Shown here in pieces: positions 1 to 8,831 of a stretch of 64,000 nt of DNA. Source of the DNA: Leptolyngbya sp. SIOISBB (GTDB lineage Bacteria > Cyanobacteriota > Cyanobacteriia > Phormidesmidales > Phormidesmidaceae); assembly GCA_010671905.1 (NCBI GenBank), contig JAAHII010000001.1, positions 6,410,026 to 6,474,025 of the forward strand, read 5' to 3'. The notes beneath the pieces were generated by a model, which made no database searches, was not told where the DNA came from, and saw only the letters and a program-made list of their open reading frames with translations. Every line of letters begins with the position of its first letter. The stretch's first letter is position 1. The position numbers and the translations under genes are program-made.

Positions 1-114
1 TTCGACCAGGTAATGACCAATACAGCCGCTCGCTCCCGTGATAAAAATCCGTTTTGGAACGTTGCTCTCAGAAGGTTGAATCAGTTCAGACACCGCACTG
101 CCAGGGAAAAACAC
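1..114 (-). CDS. NAD-dependent epimerase/dehydratase family protein (N-terminus only)
   Basis: The minus strand opens with GTG at 114, directly after an in-frame TAA, and runs out of the window at base 1. An alternative GTG lies in frame at 93. The visible product has a short polar leader followed by RIFITGASGCIGHYLVE, the N-terminal beta strand and glycine-rich GxxGxxG loop of an extended-SDR Rossmann fold. Members of that family are sugar-nucleotide epimerases, dehydratases or related NAD(P)-dependent enzymes. Only about 38 codons are visible, so substrate and subfamily cannot be told. It could also be an atypical SDR such as an NmrA-like protein. Confidence 0.7.
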   Translation of the reverse strand, partial: MFFPGSAVSELIQPSESNVPKRIFITGASGCIGHYLVE

Positions 115-249
115 TTAGTCTCGCGATCATAGCGCGATCGCTCCACGCTCAATCATCAGGCACAACCAGTCGACAAAGCTAAGGCTAGATTTCAGAGCTA
201 GGGTTATAAACTGAATCGCAATCGACTTACGGATTACAGCGGCCCTCGT

Positions 250-1103
250 TCACAAAGAAACTTGGGTAAAGACCTCATCAAATAGCTGAAGCACAAATAA
301 ATGCCCTTCTTTGGGATAGCTAGATAATGTTGTTTTTGGAATTCTTTCATTGAAGTAAAGCGCATAACGATAGGGCGTAAACTTATCTTCTTCTCCATGA
401 AATAGGTGTACTTCTGTCTCGATTTCCTCAACTCTAAAGCCCCAATCTTGATACAAAATGATGGCATCATCTGCTGGCCCGCGCACACCCTGACGAAAGG
501 CTTCGGCAATATCATCAGCAAATGATTGCGCGATCGCATCGTCTTTTACAAGCTGTTTATCAGCGGCACTCATTGAACTCTCGATGGTTCTCATGAAACC
601 CTGGGGCGACAGTTTTTGTGCCGCATATCCGAGTAGCGAAAAGGGCGCATAAAACACCCAAGGGGCTCGCTTAGAGAGTTTGGCAAAAAATTGATCCAGC
701 GGAGCCATTTGCGCCCACAATTCAGGCTCGACTGCCACCGGTCCCCAACTGCCCATCGCAACCGAAAACTCAAGCTGGTCTGGGATGGCATAGCTGCACG
801 CTAAAACGTAGGCACCGCCGCCGGATGCTCCGATCACACCAAATTGGCTGATACCAAGCTGCTGAGCGACTGCCTTCACATCTTGCGGAATCCAATAAAC
901 GCCTGTCTTTAACGTAGTCCGACTGTCCTAAACCGGGCCGATCTAAGGCCAGGATACGGTAGCCGTGTTTCTTACCAGCGCGATATCCCAAAGCCGGTTC
1001 GTATCGAGAGCCAGGGGTGCCATGGAAATAGAACACGGGCTGACCTTGTGAGTCGCCATATTCACAATAAGCGAGCTGCCGTCCCTCCCCAATTTGGATA
1101 CAT
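250..1103 (-). pseudogene. alpha/beta hydrolase, 5'-truncated by an IS and frameshifted
   Basis: Two overlapping minus-strand reading frames together make one alpha/beta hydrolase. The upstream part (about 1103-890) has the family pattern GRQLAYCEYGD, then FYFHGTPGSR (oxyanion-hole region) and LDRPGLGQSD. The downstream part (879-250) has the nucleophile elbow GASGGG and a C-terminal FHGEEDKFTPY with the acid region and GHLF with the catalytic His. The frames join near 885, where a LLD-(W)PQDV junction is expected, so a small indel is present there. At 1103 the coding sequence abuts the terminal repeat of an ISAs1-type element and the first in-frame triplet outside it is a TGA, so the native start is gone. 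Remaining protein would be non-functional unless the C-terminal ORF folds alone. Substrate unknown. Confidence 0.8.
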
Positions 1104-2292
1104 CAGGGTGGTTTCATACTAAGAAAGAGAAAACCATTGAGAGTTGGTTAGCCCAGACTCTCAAGGCTTGCGGAACGGTTCGCCAGCCGTACCGTCGTGC
1201 CAAGGTAATGGCAAAGGAGTTGAAAATGCCCCAGGTCACTGGGGCATGACTGCCCCGTCTTGGCGGCTCGTCTTCCTGGAAGGTGACATCTTTGACCCAG
1301 TGCAGACCATTTTCAATTTGCCAGTGTTGGCGAGTGGCGGGTAAGACTTCCTGCGCCTGCCACGGGGCACTGCCCATGTAGTAGGCCGTTTCGTCCGTCT
1401 CGGTATGTTCAGAGCGCTGCCCGTGCCGACGCACGACGCCAATCCAGGCGAGGGCCGGTCATTTCGCTCGCAGTTCAGGTGTCGGGGCAAAGACCTGGGC
1501 CTACCGCCGCACCTGCCGGTTATGGGGCATGTCGAGGGCCGCAGCCGTACTCTCGGGGGGAGCAGTATCGACGTGCGCTTGAAGAGCGGCATAACGATGC
1601 GCCCGATTTTGCTTGACGGGCAGAAGATAGTGTTGTCCAGCGGCCACAATCGTTTCGACCGTCTTGCGGGTCGTATGCAACGCATCCAAACTCAAACAGG
1701 ACCCTAGAGATAAGTGCGGTAACACTTGCTTCAGGGCCGTTTGGGCCACATGAATCTCACTGGTTTTGGCATTTTCCATCACCTGTAAATGCACCACCCC
1801 CAGATGACGTTCATACAACGAGACCACGGTGGTGAAGTTCTGCGCCGCCGTGCGACCACCAACACTGGTACAGCGAAGACTCTTGCCATCGACCGAAATC
1901 AGCGCCGCGAGGGTGGTCGGTAACGTTGCGAGCGACCATTCATTAAAGGCCTCCACCCAAAAAGGCCTCCACCCAACCTTGCGGGTCCACCCCTAACGCC
2001 GTCCGGTGGAACGTAGAATACGAGGGCATCGGTTGATACTGGGGTAAATCCAGGAACGCGCGCAAGGTGGGGCCATGCTGCTGGACAAAATCGGCCAGCG
2101 GGCGATACCCCCGATAACCGCAGAGAAACCCTAGTAAGCTGAGCCACAGCACCATCCAGAGTGGGTGGCGCTGTCCGCGGCAATGGCGATGGTCAGGAAT
2201 TTGTTTTAATTGCTCGATGAGGGCCATGGGCTGTTGATATTCAAACAACTCAGTCCATCCTCATTTTTCTTCCCAGGTATGAAACCACCCTG
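1104..2292 (-). mobile_element. ISAs1-family insertion sequence, copy A
   Basis: An 1189-bp element is bounded by perfect 16-bp terminal inverted repeats, CAGGGTGGTTTCATAC at 1104-1119 and its reverse complement at 2277-2292. It carries one ISAs1-type transposase gene on the minus strand, now inactive. The flanks, ttggatacat on the left and ctcgcccatg on the right, show no target duplication, although this family normally makes one of 8-10 bp. The left flank is a hydrolase gene and the right flank is the second half of repeat R1, so the flanks were probably brought together by deletion or recombination after insertion. A truncated second copy lies at 33518-34115. Confidence 0.9.
1114..2248 (-). 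pseudogene. ISAs1-family transposase (16-bp duplication and two nonsense codons)
   Basis: Read through its lesions this is a transposase of about 370 residues. The N-terminus has the family hallmark IPDHRHCRGQRHPLW (start at 2248, or the internal ATG at 2227), the middle has SVDGKSLR and DALHTTRKT, and the C-terminus has RQHWQIENGLHWVKDV with the last acidic position. Three inactivating changes are visible. A 16-bp tandem duplication near 1950-1981 shifts the frame. A TAG near 1498 replaces the CAG kept in copy B. A TGA near 1460 replaces the TGG of copy B. Removing the 16 bp gives 1119 bp, divisible by three. Substitutions and a tandem duplication in the same gene argue for real decay rather than read error. 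Confidence 0.9.
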
Positions 2293-2355
2293 CTCGCCCA
2301 TGGAGTGAAGGCGGGCGCGGGTGTGCTTCGCCCTAAAGGGTTTGGGACTTAATTG
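2293..2355 (+). repeat. R1a: right-half fragment of dispersed repeat R1
   Basis: The sequence from ctcgcccatggagtgaagg to gacttaattg matches the second half of repeat R1 seen at 22298, 25742 and 54560. It is cut on the left by ISAs1 copy A and on the right by the terminal repeat of the next IS at 2356. Neither missing part of R1 is found on the far side of either IS. Confidence 0.7.
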
Positions 2356-3844
2356 ACTGGAGTTTAGACTAAGACAGCCTAAAGAGCGCCATCGCAGTTG
2401 ATGGCGTCGTCTAGGGGCAACTTTGTTCAAGAAGCTTGGGGTTGTGAGGTTTTCTTTTTACGTTTGTAGGACTTTCTGATGACGGGACAGAGCGGTTTTC
2501 GTTGTCGGGTCCGTCCTTTTGGCCAGCCTAGGGACTTTCCTCGGGGTTTGGGGGCCGCCGCCGGTGAGCCTAACTGGGACAAAAGGGGAGCCATGGCATC
2601 AGCGACCTGTCCAGGAGACAACTGAGTCACCGGTTTTTGCCAAGGTAGCGGCGAGTCACGGACCAGATGACGGGCGAGCCAGAGTTGCCAATTCATCAGG
2701 GGCATCAAGTCGCTCCAGCGCTCAGCAGCTTTGGGTGAACCGAGATGCGGCAAGGTCCAATGCAGGCGTTGCTTGATGAAGCGATACCAATGTTCCAGAG
2801 CAAACCGACAGAGGTAGTAGAGCCAAAGCTCTTCGAGCGATGGCATCGTTTGACCGACCCAAGCGAGCCAGAGCGGTCGGGTCGATGTGACCTGACCCGA
2901 GGCATCGAGTCGCTGCCCCTGAATCAGATTCAGGGGATGTTGGGCGGCTTGGCGGAAGTGGAGATGATGCCAGCAGCGCACGCGCAGTCGTCCGAGCCTG
3001 AGATGCGTGACCTCGATATCTTCGTCAGCGGTCCACCAAGTGGTCGCATCATTGAGCTTAAACTTAGCACCGTGAAGACAGGGGCGTCCGCGTCCTGAGT
3101 AGGCGGGCGGCGGTCCCCAAAGATTGCGATTACTCCGCAGACGCATCAGCTTATCGGCTGGGATATCAGCACTTTTGAGGACAAAGCTGGCGCAACCATA
3201 CTCGCTATCCCATAGGCTCAAAGGCCGACAAGACAGCTCTTGGCAGACTTGCCGAAGTTGCCAAACGGCTTTGCTGATAGGACTTTCCCAACTTGTGATG
3301 CGCTCATGACGTAGCGGTAAGGCCCAACTGCCTGTCTGATTCCGAATCCAGACCAATGTGCTGTAGCCTTGCCCCACCGTCACGGCTTGACCTAAGCCTT
3401 CGCCGCTCGCCTGGTACTCATAGGTGCGCTCTGGCAAGCGCTTGGCATCGCTGCGACGCCAAGGGGTATGGTCTCCGGCTAGCAGCAAGGGAGTCTGCTC
3501 AGCCACATCAAGATGCTCCAGGTACAGTCGCATCAACTTGCGGCGCTGCGGACGACTATCTTGCAGCGCTTCATAGCCACTCGACCATCGTCGCCGAAAC
3601 AGCGGCGATGGTGTCAGTTCGGCAAAACTATAGACCGAACGGCTGGTGATGGCTGCGTCCATCAACTCAAAGGTGGCATCGTGAGCCCGGCACAGGCACT
3701 GATAGGCTCGGTTTCGGAAGCTCAACAGCGTATCGTAGGTCATATCCCTGAACTGAGTATCTTTGTCTTTCTCAGTCTCTCGGGTAGGCGATCCTGAGTC
3801 GCATCGCGATCGCCTTTCTTCGGCTTTTTAGTCTAAACACCAGT
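2356..3844 (-). mobile_element. IS701-like insertion sequence (NF041680-type transposase)
   Basis: About 1489 bp bounded by 17-bp terminal inverted repeats that differ at one position: ACTGGAGTTTAGACTAA at 2356-2372, and at 3828-3844 the reverse complement of ACTGGTGTTTAGACTAA. It encloses one intact transposase gene on the minus strand. The right flank begins TTAG-like, fitting the YTAR target of IS701-type elements, but the left flank (taattg) does not match it, so a target duplication cannot be shown. The element sits against a broken R1 copy. Confidence 0.75.
2427..3743 (-). CDS. NF041680-family putative transposase (IS701-like, DDE superfamily)
   Basis: Intact 438-residue protein, the usual length for this cyanobacterial transposase group. 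It begins MTYDTLLSFRNRAYQCL and has three spaced acidic blocks expected of a DDE nuclease of the RNase-H-like fold: AGDHTPW near residue 90, LWDSEYG near 180, and FALEHWYRFIKQRLHW near 315. The C-terminus is basic (KPRGKSLGWPKGRTRQRK and a lysine-rich tail) and probably binds DNA. It lies between near-perfect terminal repeats, so it is the one transposase in the 1.1-4.9 kb cluster that looks active. Function is inferred from family resemblance only. Confidence 0.85.
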   Translation of the reverse strand: MTYDTLLSFRNRAYQCLCRAHDATFELMDAAITSRSVYSFAELTPSPLFRRRWSSGYEALQDSRPQRRKLMRLYLEHLDVAEQTPLLLAGDHTPWRRSDAKRLPERTYEYQASGEGLGQAVTVGQGYSTLVWIRNQTGSWALPLRHERITSWESPISKAVWQLRQVCQELSCRPLSLWDSEYGCASFVLKSADIPADKLMRLRSNRNLWGPPPAYSGRGRPCLHGAKFKLNDATTWWTADEDIEVTHLRLGRLRVRCWHHLHFRQAAQHPLNLIQGQRLDASGQVTSTRPLWLAWVGQTMPSLEELWLYYLCRFALEHWYRFIKQRLHWTLPHLGSPKAAERWSDLMPLMNWQLWLARHLVRDSPLPWQKPVTQLSPGQVADAMAPLLSQLGSPAAAPKPRGKSLGWPKGRTRQRKPLCPVIRKSYKRKKKTSQPQAS

Positions 3845-3895
3845 TAGCAAGGCTCACCGCAGTTGAAGGAGTACACCACGTGAGTCACTCAACTA

Positions 3896-4916
3896 TAGCG
3901 GCGTGCAGGTTAATCAAGCACAGTAACAGCCGTGGGTGAACCAGTTCCGTACGTCCTGTAAGGTGATTAGCGAGAGCCCCTGAGCGATTGCCTGATGTAA
4001 GGCTTCTGCGGTGCGCGCCTCAACGGCTCTCAAATGCCCTTTCAACTTTGACCACAGGTTTTCAATGGGATTCAAATCAGGCGAATACGGAGCGAGGTAA
4101 AGGAGCCGTACCCCCACCGCTTCAATCGCCTGCTTCACCCCCTCGACTTTATGGGCCGGTAAGTTGTCCATCACGACGACCGCACCGGTCCAGAGCAGGG
4201 GACAGAGGAGGGTTTCGATAAACCACAAAAATAGATCGCCCGTCATGCCGCCGGAGAAGCTCAGCCCCTCCAAGAACCCCGCCTTGAGACTCATGGCACC
4301 GAGAATCGTGAGGTTCTTCCCACGTCCTTTCGGTTGCTGAGCATAGGCTCGTTGACCGCGCTGGGCGCGCGCATACAGCGACACCATCGCTAAGTTGACG
4401 CCCGTTTCATCGAGGAACACTAAATCTTCGGCGGTGACGTCCCGCAGGCTTTGCCAATAGTCATAACGCTTTTGCTGTTTGGTTTCACGGTAGACTTCAC
4501 TGGCCTTGAGACTTTTTTTTTCGCGTCATGTCCAGTTGGCTGAGGGTGCGACTAATGGTGCTGCCGCTGACATACACCCCAGTGCGCTCGCCGAGACGCT
4601 CGGCCAGTTGCACCAAGGTGGCATCGTTATCCGCTTCGACCAATTCCCGCAACACCTCATGATGAGACCCTTGAAGCGTCGGTTGAGGGCCGCCAGCGTA
4701 GGGTTTGGGGGCAATGCTGCCGGTGGCTCGATACTGTTTCACCAGCAAGCGGACACTATCTGGACTGACTTGAAAGCGCTGGGCGAGTTGACGAATCGAC
4801 CCTTCGCCTTGTTCGTAAAGGGTGACGATGCGCTGACGTAAATCGGCGGAGTGGGGACGCATAGGGGCTACCAGTACAGTACAAATGAGCGTACTGCATC
4901 AGCTCGCACACCGCTA
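3896..4916 (-). mobile_element. IS630-family insertion sequence with TA duplication
   Basis: About 1021 bp. Imperfect inverted ends begin TAGCGGCGTGC at 3896 and, on the other strand, TAGCGGTGTGC at 4916, each preceded by a TA dinucleotide (3894-3895 and 4917-4918). TA duplication is typical of the IS630/Tc1-mariner superfamily. It contains the two-part transposase described separately. Confidence 0.75.
3914..4862 (-). CDS. IS630-family transposase, two frames joined at an A9 run
   Basis: The N-terminal frame (4862-4497) is a helix-turn-helix region: RQRIVTLYEQGEGSIRQLAQRFQVS, then a second HTH block ending MTRKKK. The C-terminal frame (from about 4500 to 3914) carries the DDE domain: VFLDETGVN, then VVMDNLPAHK, then YSPDLNPIENLWSKLK, with all three acidic residues present. 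The two frames meet at nine A residues (minus strand, 4513-4521). One base fewer would give a single 315-residue protein of normal family length. This may be slippage or programmed frameshifting, both known for IS elements, or a simple one-base insertion; the sequence cannot decide. Confidence 0.8.
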
Positions 4917-5079
4917 TATTTTGTAGACAACAGCAGGCAACATTGTCGATTTCTGCGATCGCGGCAAGAGCTGGTCGCTTTTGGTGACGCGACTCCACAG
5001 ATAAAACGCAATGCATATTCGGTCAGCACCTACGACCGCCAGAAATATTGACTCTAGATGTCTCTGATACAAATCAGTC

Positions 5080-5116
5080 GCCCAGCCTAACGAGCGATGC
5101 TGGCCTCAGGCTGGGC
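5080..5116 (-). terminator. strong inverted repeat downstream of the 5212-5460 gene
   Basis: GCCCAGCCT at 5080-5088 pairs perfectly with AGGCTGGGC at 5108-5116 across a 19-base loop. It lies about 100 bases past the stop of the small minus-strand gene. There is no clear T-run, so a terminator role is inferred from position. Confidence 0.4.
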
Positions 5117-5211
5117 GGGGCCGATGGTGGTTAACGGCCGCAGTAGACAGATTGTGAGTGCTCACACAGATACCAGCCTCTCTGAGCAATTTACCTCGAC
5201 AAGGCATCAAC

Positions 5212-5460
5212 TCAAATAGAGGTCAGAACAATTCCCAGCAAAACGATGAAGAGCACAACTACCAAGGGAGAGCTCCATGGATTGTCTTTAGGTTTATCGC
5301 CTTTTTTATTGCTGAGCATGCTTTCTGAAAAGATCTCCCCTGCCGCAGCCTTTAATCCTTTTAATAGATCGTCCCCAGCACTGGGTTTCTTAGGCTTTTT
5401 CTCAGGAACCAGCAAAGCAATGAAGACTGCAATGACGAATAGTAGAGCGAGTGCTTCCAT
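5212..5460 (-). CDS. small two-helix membrane protein of unknown function
   Basis: 82 residues. A hydrophobic segment at about 3-19 (LALLFVIAVFIALLV) is followed by a charged, lysine-rich middle (EKKPKKPSAGDD, SNKKGDKPKD) and a second hydrophobic segment at about 64-80 (PLVVVLFIVLLGIVL). This is the layout of a two-helix hairpin membrane protein with a roughly 45-residue charged loop. No family is recognised and the upstream region has no strong Shine-Dalgarno sequence. Coding status rests on the clean TM-loop-TM pattern and the absence of any gene on the other strand. Confidence 0.55.
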   Translation of the reverse strand: MEALALLFVIAVFIALLVPEKKPKKPSAGDDLLKGLKAAAGEIFSESMLSNKKGDKPKDNPWSSPLVVVLFIVLLGIVLTSI

Positions 5461-5784
5461 GAGCTGTCCACATGTTCTTACTTATGGCTTTCAGCTTGAC
5501 CTATACCCTTTCCGAAAGAAATATCAGAAAGTTCAGAAAACCTCAGAACAATCTGGACTGTTGGATGATGATCGCTACGCGATCGCCCCCAATCTTCTGT
5601 CTGAGGATGTAAATGCACTCAACAAATTGCCCCTAGGATAATAAGGTTGTCGCAAACGGGGCAACGGCGGTTAACAAGCTGTGTCCGTACTGTGTCACAA
5701 CCGCTTTTGGACTGAGGGGATAAAAACCTTGAAGGCCATTCTGCGGTCAGCCACCTAGATGAATTAGCGAAAGGATAGTGTGTT
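5461..5784. other. 324-bp gap without a gene
   Basis: Divergent region between the small membrane protein gene and the nitroreductase gene, presumably holding both promoters. A HIP1-like GCGATCGC lies near 5579. No RNA gene or clear operator is seen. Confidence 0.5.
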
Positions 5785-6459
5785 ATGAGTGCGTCTTTGC
5801 CATCAACATTAGATACGTTTACGACGATTGAGACTCGTCGAGCCATCAAATCTTTTAAAGAAGAGGCGATTCCTCCAGAGATGCTGCGACGGTTGCTTGA
5901 GCTGACAGTCGCTGCTCCTAGCAGCTACAACTTGCAAGACTGGCGGATCGTTCTGGTGCAGAGTACCGAGCAAAAGCAGGCACTTGCAGAAGCCGCATTT
6001 GGTCAGCCACAAGTATTACAAGCACCGGTAACGTTCGTCTTTACGGCTAGCACGACAGCTTGGCAAGATGAAGCACTCATGGATCAGATTTATCAAACAG
6101 CGCTGGAACGAGGTGCCTGGCCGCAAAAAACGGTTGATTACTTTAAGTCGGCAATCCCGCAATTTCAAGAAAACTTGGGCGATCGCCGGCGTGAATATGC
6201 CATCAAGGACGCCATGATTGCGGCGACTCACACGGCATTAGCGGCTCAGGCTATGGGGTTAGCCTCTTGCTTTATGAATGGGTGGCAAGAGGAGGCCGTT
6301 AAAAAAGTGATTGGGGCAGAAAATCGCTCAGACATCGTGGTGGCCCTGTTGTTGCCCATTGGGTATGCGGCAGAGCCCCGCCAAAACCCTGGTCGTTTAC
6401 CCCTTTCGACCAACGTGTTTGTTGACAGTCTGAATACACCCTTTAAAGCAGTGGAGTAG
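5785..6459 (+). CDS. nitroreductase family protein (FMN-dependent NAD(P)H oxidoreductase)
   Basis: 224 residues, normal for single-domain nitroreductases. N-terminal IETRRAIKSF matches the FMN phosphate-binding block (RRSxRxF type), followed by VAAPSSYNLQDWRIVLV, the usual PSxxNxQPW region with Q replacing part of it. The C-terminal half has AAQAMGLASCFMNGW and VALLLPIGYAAE, the second FMN-contact blocks. AAAGGATAG sits just upstream of the ATG. The family reduces nitro compounds, quinones or flavins with NAD(P)H through bound FMN, usually as a dimer; the physiological substrate here is unknown. No close operon partner. Confidence 0.88.
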   Translation: MSASLPSTLDTFTTIETRRAIKSFKEEAIPPEMLRRLLELTVAAPSSYNLQDWRIVLVQSTEQKQALAEAAFGQPQVLQAPVTFVFTASTTAWQDEALMDQIYQTALERGAWPQKTVDYFKSAIPQFQENLGDRRREYAIKDAMIAATHTALAAQAMGLASCFMNGWQEEAVKKVIGAENRSDIVVALLLPIGYAAEPRQNPGRLPLSTNVFVDSLNTPFKAVE

Positions 6460-6944
6460 CGGGTATTGAGCAATCACCTCCTGGCCGAGTGTCCTTCCAG
6501 CAGCGGATAGTCAAGACGGTTAAGGGGCTGGCGATTTAATAACATCCCTACCAGCAAGAACATTGACTGTAAGGGCGCAAGGCCTTGCGCCCCTCCAAGA
6601 GGTACTTTATTTCCCCGCAGATCCCTAAGTACGGTTTTGGTGATGTCGCAGAAACCTTGAGAGTATTTTCTGCAAGTGCTTACAGCGATTTCCAGATGTA
6701 CCCTCTCTGTGTCTGCCAGTTCTTTGTCCACCTTTTCAACTGCCCAGGCGAAGTCTTCGTATCGGTGTGAATGTCGGTGACTGGCGGCGATATCTTCAGG
6801 GTTATCCAGAACTGGCAGGGCAGTGACACTTGCCCCTCCACACGTCTTTGGCGAGGTATTAACAGTCCTGAGTTGCATATTGCCAACTCTAATATCGGTG
6901 TTAAAAACACGGCGACAAGGGACTTTTGAGTCAAGGGATTCGCT
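6460..6944. other. 485-bp gap with a perfect 20-bp palindrome
   Basis: No supported gene. A perfect palindrome GGGCGCAAGGCCTTGCGCCC at 6573-6592 is a type of interspersed GC-rich palindrome common in cyanobacterial intergenic DNA. A long minus-strand open frame crosses the region into the next gene but resembles nothing known and was not accepted. Confidence 0.6.
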
Positions 6945-7853
6945 ATGACTGTAATTTATGACCTGGAACATGTCACCACCTATCGTTACCGTCAGCCAGT
7001 GACTTTTGGCACGCATCGGGCCATTTTTTTGCCGAGTTTGGGATACAGCGGTCGCATTCTGCACTATTCCCTAGAGACCAGCCTTCCGGCCAAGGTGCAT
7101 TGGATGATGGATACGCTGTCGAACAATGTGGCGGTACTGCAGTTTGAGGATGCGGCGGCTGAACTGGTCGTGACGTACCGTCTGCGAGGTGAACATTTTG
7201 GCCTCAAGGATGTCACTGAGTTTCCGCTGAACGAGCGGGCTGAGGAAATTCCTGTGCAATACACGCCAGATGAATGGATGGATTTGTCAAACTTCATGCG
7301 ACCCCATGCAGAGGATGCTAATGGCAGCGTAGCGGCGTGGGCTAAACGATTTGTGGCGGGCGATCGCGACAATGCCCTTGATGTACTCAATGGCATGATG
7401 GATGAAATTTGGGACAGTTTTGAATATCAGGCCCGAGACACTGAGGGCACCCAACGTCCCAGCGAGACTCTAAAAATCAAACAGGGGACTTGCCGTGACT
7501 ATGCATGGCTCATGATTGAAGCGCTGCGCCGCCTAGGATTTGCCTGTCGGTTTGTTAGTGGCTATCTCTATGACGAGGCGTTAGATGGCGGTGAAGTCGG
7601 CATGACGGGTTCTGGGGCGACCCATGCTTGGCTACAGGTCTATCTGCCGGGGGCTGGGTGGTGTAACTATGACCCCACGAATCGCATCACAGAGGGGTTT
7701 GACTTGATCCGAGTGGCGATCGCTCGTCATCCAGGCCAGATCATGCCACTGTCGGGTAGTTGGTACGGTGATACGAACGACTATCTGGGCATGGAAGTAC
7801 AGGTTCATATCCGCAAACTTGGAACCTTGCCAGAGTTTCAAGCAGTGGGATAA
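6945..7853 (+). CDS. transglutaminase-like cysteine protease family protein
   Basis: 302 residues. The N-terminal domain (about 1-110) has the pattern of the bacterial transglutaminase-associated N-terminal beta domain (YDLEHVTTYRYRQPV). The core holds the catalytic triad: Cys183 in GTCRDYAWLM, His227 in THAWLQVYLPGAGW, and Asp243 in DPTN. These are the hallmark motifs of the family related to proteins often found beside circularly permuted ATP-grasp and alpha-E genes; those partners are absent here. Likely a cytoplasmic protease or amidase; substrate unknown. The ATG at 6945 keeps the complete N-terminal domain. Confidence 0.9.
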   Translation: MTVIYDLEHVTTYRYRQPVTFGTHRAIFLPSLGYSGRILHYSLETSLPAKVHWMMDTLSNNVAVLQFEDAAAELVVTYRLRGEHFGLKDVTEFPLNERAEEIPVQYTPDEWMDLSNFMRPHAEDANGSVAAWAKRFVAGDRDNALDVLNGMMDEIWDSFEYQARDTEGTQRPSETLKIKQGTCRDYAWLMIEALRRLGFACRFVSGYLYDEALDGGEVGMTGSGATHAWLQVYLPGAGWCNYDPTNRITEGFDLIRVAIARHPGQIMPLSGSWYGDTNDYLGMEVQVHIRKLGTLPEFQAVG

Positions 7854-7979
7854 CGGTGGGCAAGATACAGCCCGAACGTTTGGAGATAGCCATTGGTCGG
7901 GCGATCTCCAAACAGCCCTCAGGAGAACTTTCCCCCCCCTTGCTCATGCACTTATTTCCATAAGTTCAGCCCCTACCGG

Positions 7980-8645
7980 CTACCAAGGTAAAATCTCACC
8001 ATTGCTGTGCCAAAAGGTGCCGGTGTTTTCTAAGGTCAGTTCATCAATGCGGGCTAGTAAGCCTTTCACAGACTCTGCTGGGGTGATGCCCTTTTGAGTA
8101 AAGCTGGTCATACGCGTGCTGACCAGGCCAGGATGCAGAATGGCGACGGCAATATTTTGCGGTTTGAGATCATGGGATAAAGATTTACCGGCCATGGATA
8201 CCGCCACTTTGGACATGCGATAGCCGTAGGAACCGCCCGAGGTGTTGTCTTCGATGGAGCCCATGCGACTGGTCATAATGATGACCTTGCCACCAGACTT
8301 GATTAGAGGTAAGAGGGCTTGGGTTAGGCGTAACGTACCAATCGCGTTGACTTCGAACTGTCGTCGAATGCTCTCAAAGTCAAGATTTTCTAGGCTGATG
8401 CGCTCGACAATAGCTGCATTGTTGACCAATACGTCGATCTCAATCCCGTCCAATTTTTGAGCGAGTTGCGCCACCGATTCCTCGGCGGTGATGTCAACAC
8501 CCGTTTCGATCCGGACGCAAATCTTGTCCAACTCATCAGAGCTAGAGCGGCAGACGGCAATTACGTCATCTCCTCGCTGCTGCAACTGCCGACAATATTC
8601 CAAACCAATGCCTCGGTTTGCGCCAGTCACTAGATACGTAGCCAT
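7980..8645 (-). CDS. short-chain dehydrogenase/reductase (SDR)
   Basis: 221 residues, slightly short for a classical SDR. The NAD(P)-binding loop TGANRGIG is at 7-14, the NNAA motif at 75-78, and the catalytic YxxxK is Y142-R-M-S-K146. PG (ILHPGLVST) near 172 is the usual post-catalytic block. The closest pattern is the CsgA/carbonyl-reductase-like group (VTGANRGIGLEY). It is transcribed convergently with the transglutaminase gene and divergently from ltrA. Substrate cannot be predicted. Confidence 0.9.
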   Translation of the reverse strand: MATYLVTGANRGIGLEYCRQLQQRGDDVIAVCRSSSDELDKICVRIETGVDITAEESVAQLAQKLDGIEIDVLVNNAAIVERISLENLDFESIRRQFEVNAIGTLRLTQALLPLIKSGGKVIIMTSRMGSIEDNTSGGSYGYRMSKVAVSMAGKSLSHDLKPQNIAVAILHPGLVSTRMTSFTQKGITPAESVKGLLARIDELTLENTGTFWHSNGEILPW

Positions 8646-8831
8646 GCGATCGCTCCCTTGATAACGTTAGCCATTGCGCTCAGGTCACTTTTTTTAAATG
8701 ACGACCCACCCTAAAATAACGGCTTCTACTAACCGAAAGAAATAGGGCAGCAGAGGCAACGGCTGGCAGTCGAGGCGCTTGTCAGGTGGGGTACGGTAAG
8801 CAATAGCAGGCTTTAAGAGGGGGCACAACAG

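Noticed and set aside
2356-3844. A target duplication for the IS701-like element
   Set aside because: TTAG is present at the right edge but not at the left, so a duplication cannot be claimed.
3914-4862. Calling the IS630 transposase a dead pseudogene
   Set aside because: The only lesion is one base in an A9 run, where slippage or programmed frameshifting is plausible, so it was kept as a two-part coding gene.
6474-7064. 196-codon open frame on the minus strand
   Set aside because: It overlaps the start of the transglutaminase gene, has no recognisable domain, and the sequence looks non-conserved. Treated as a chance frame.
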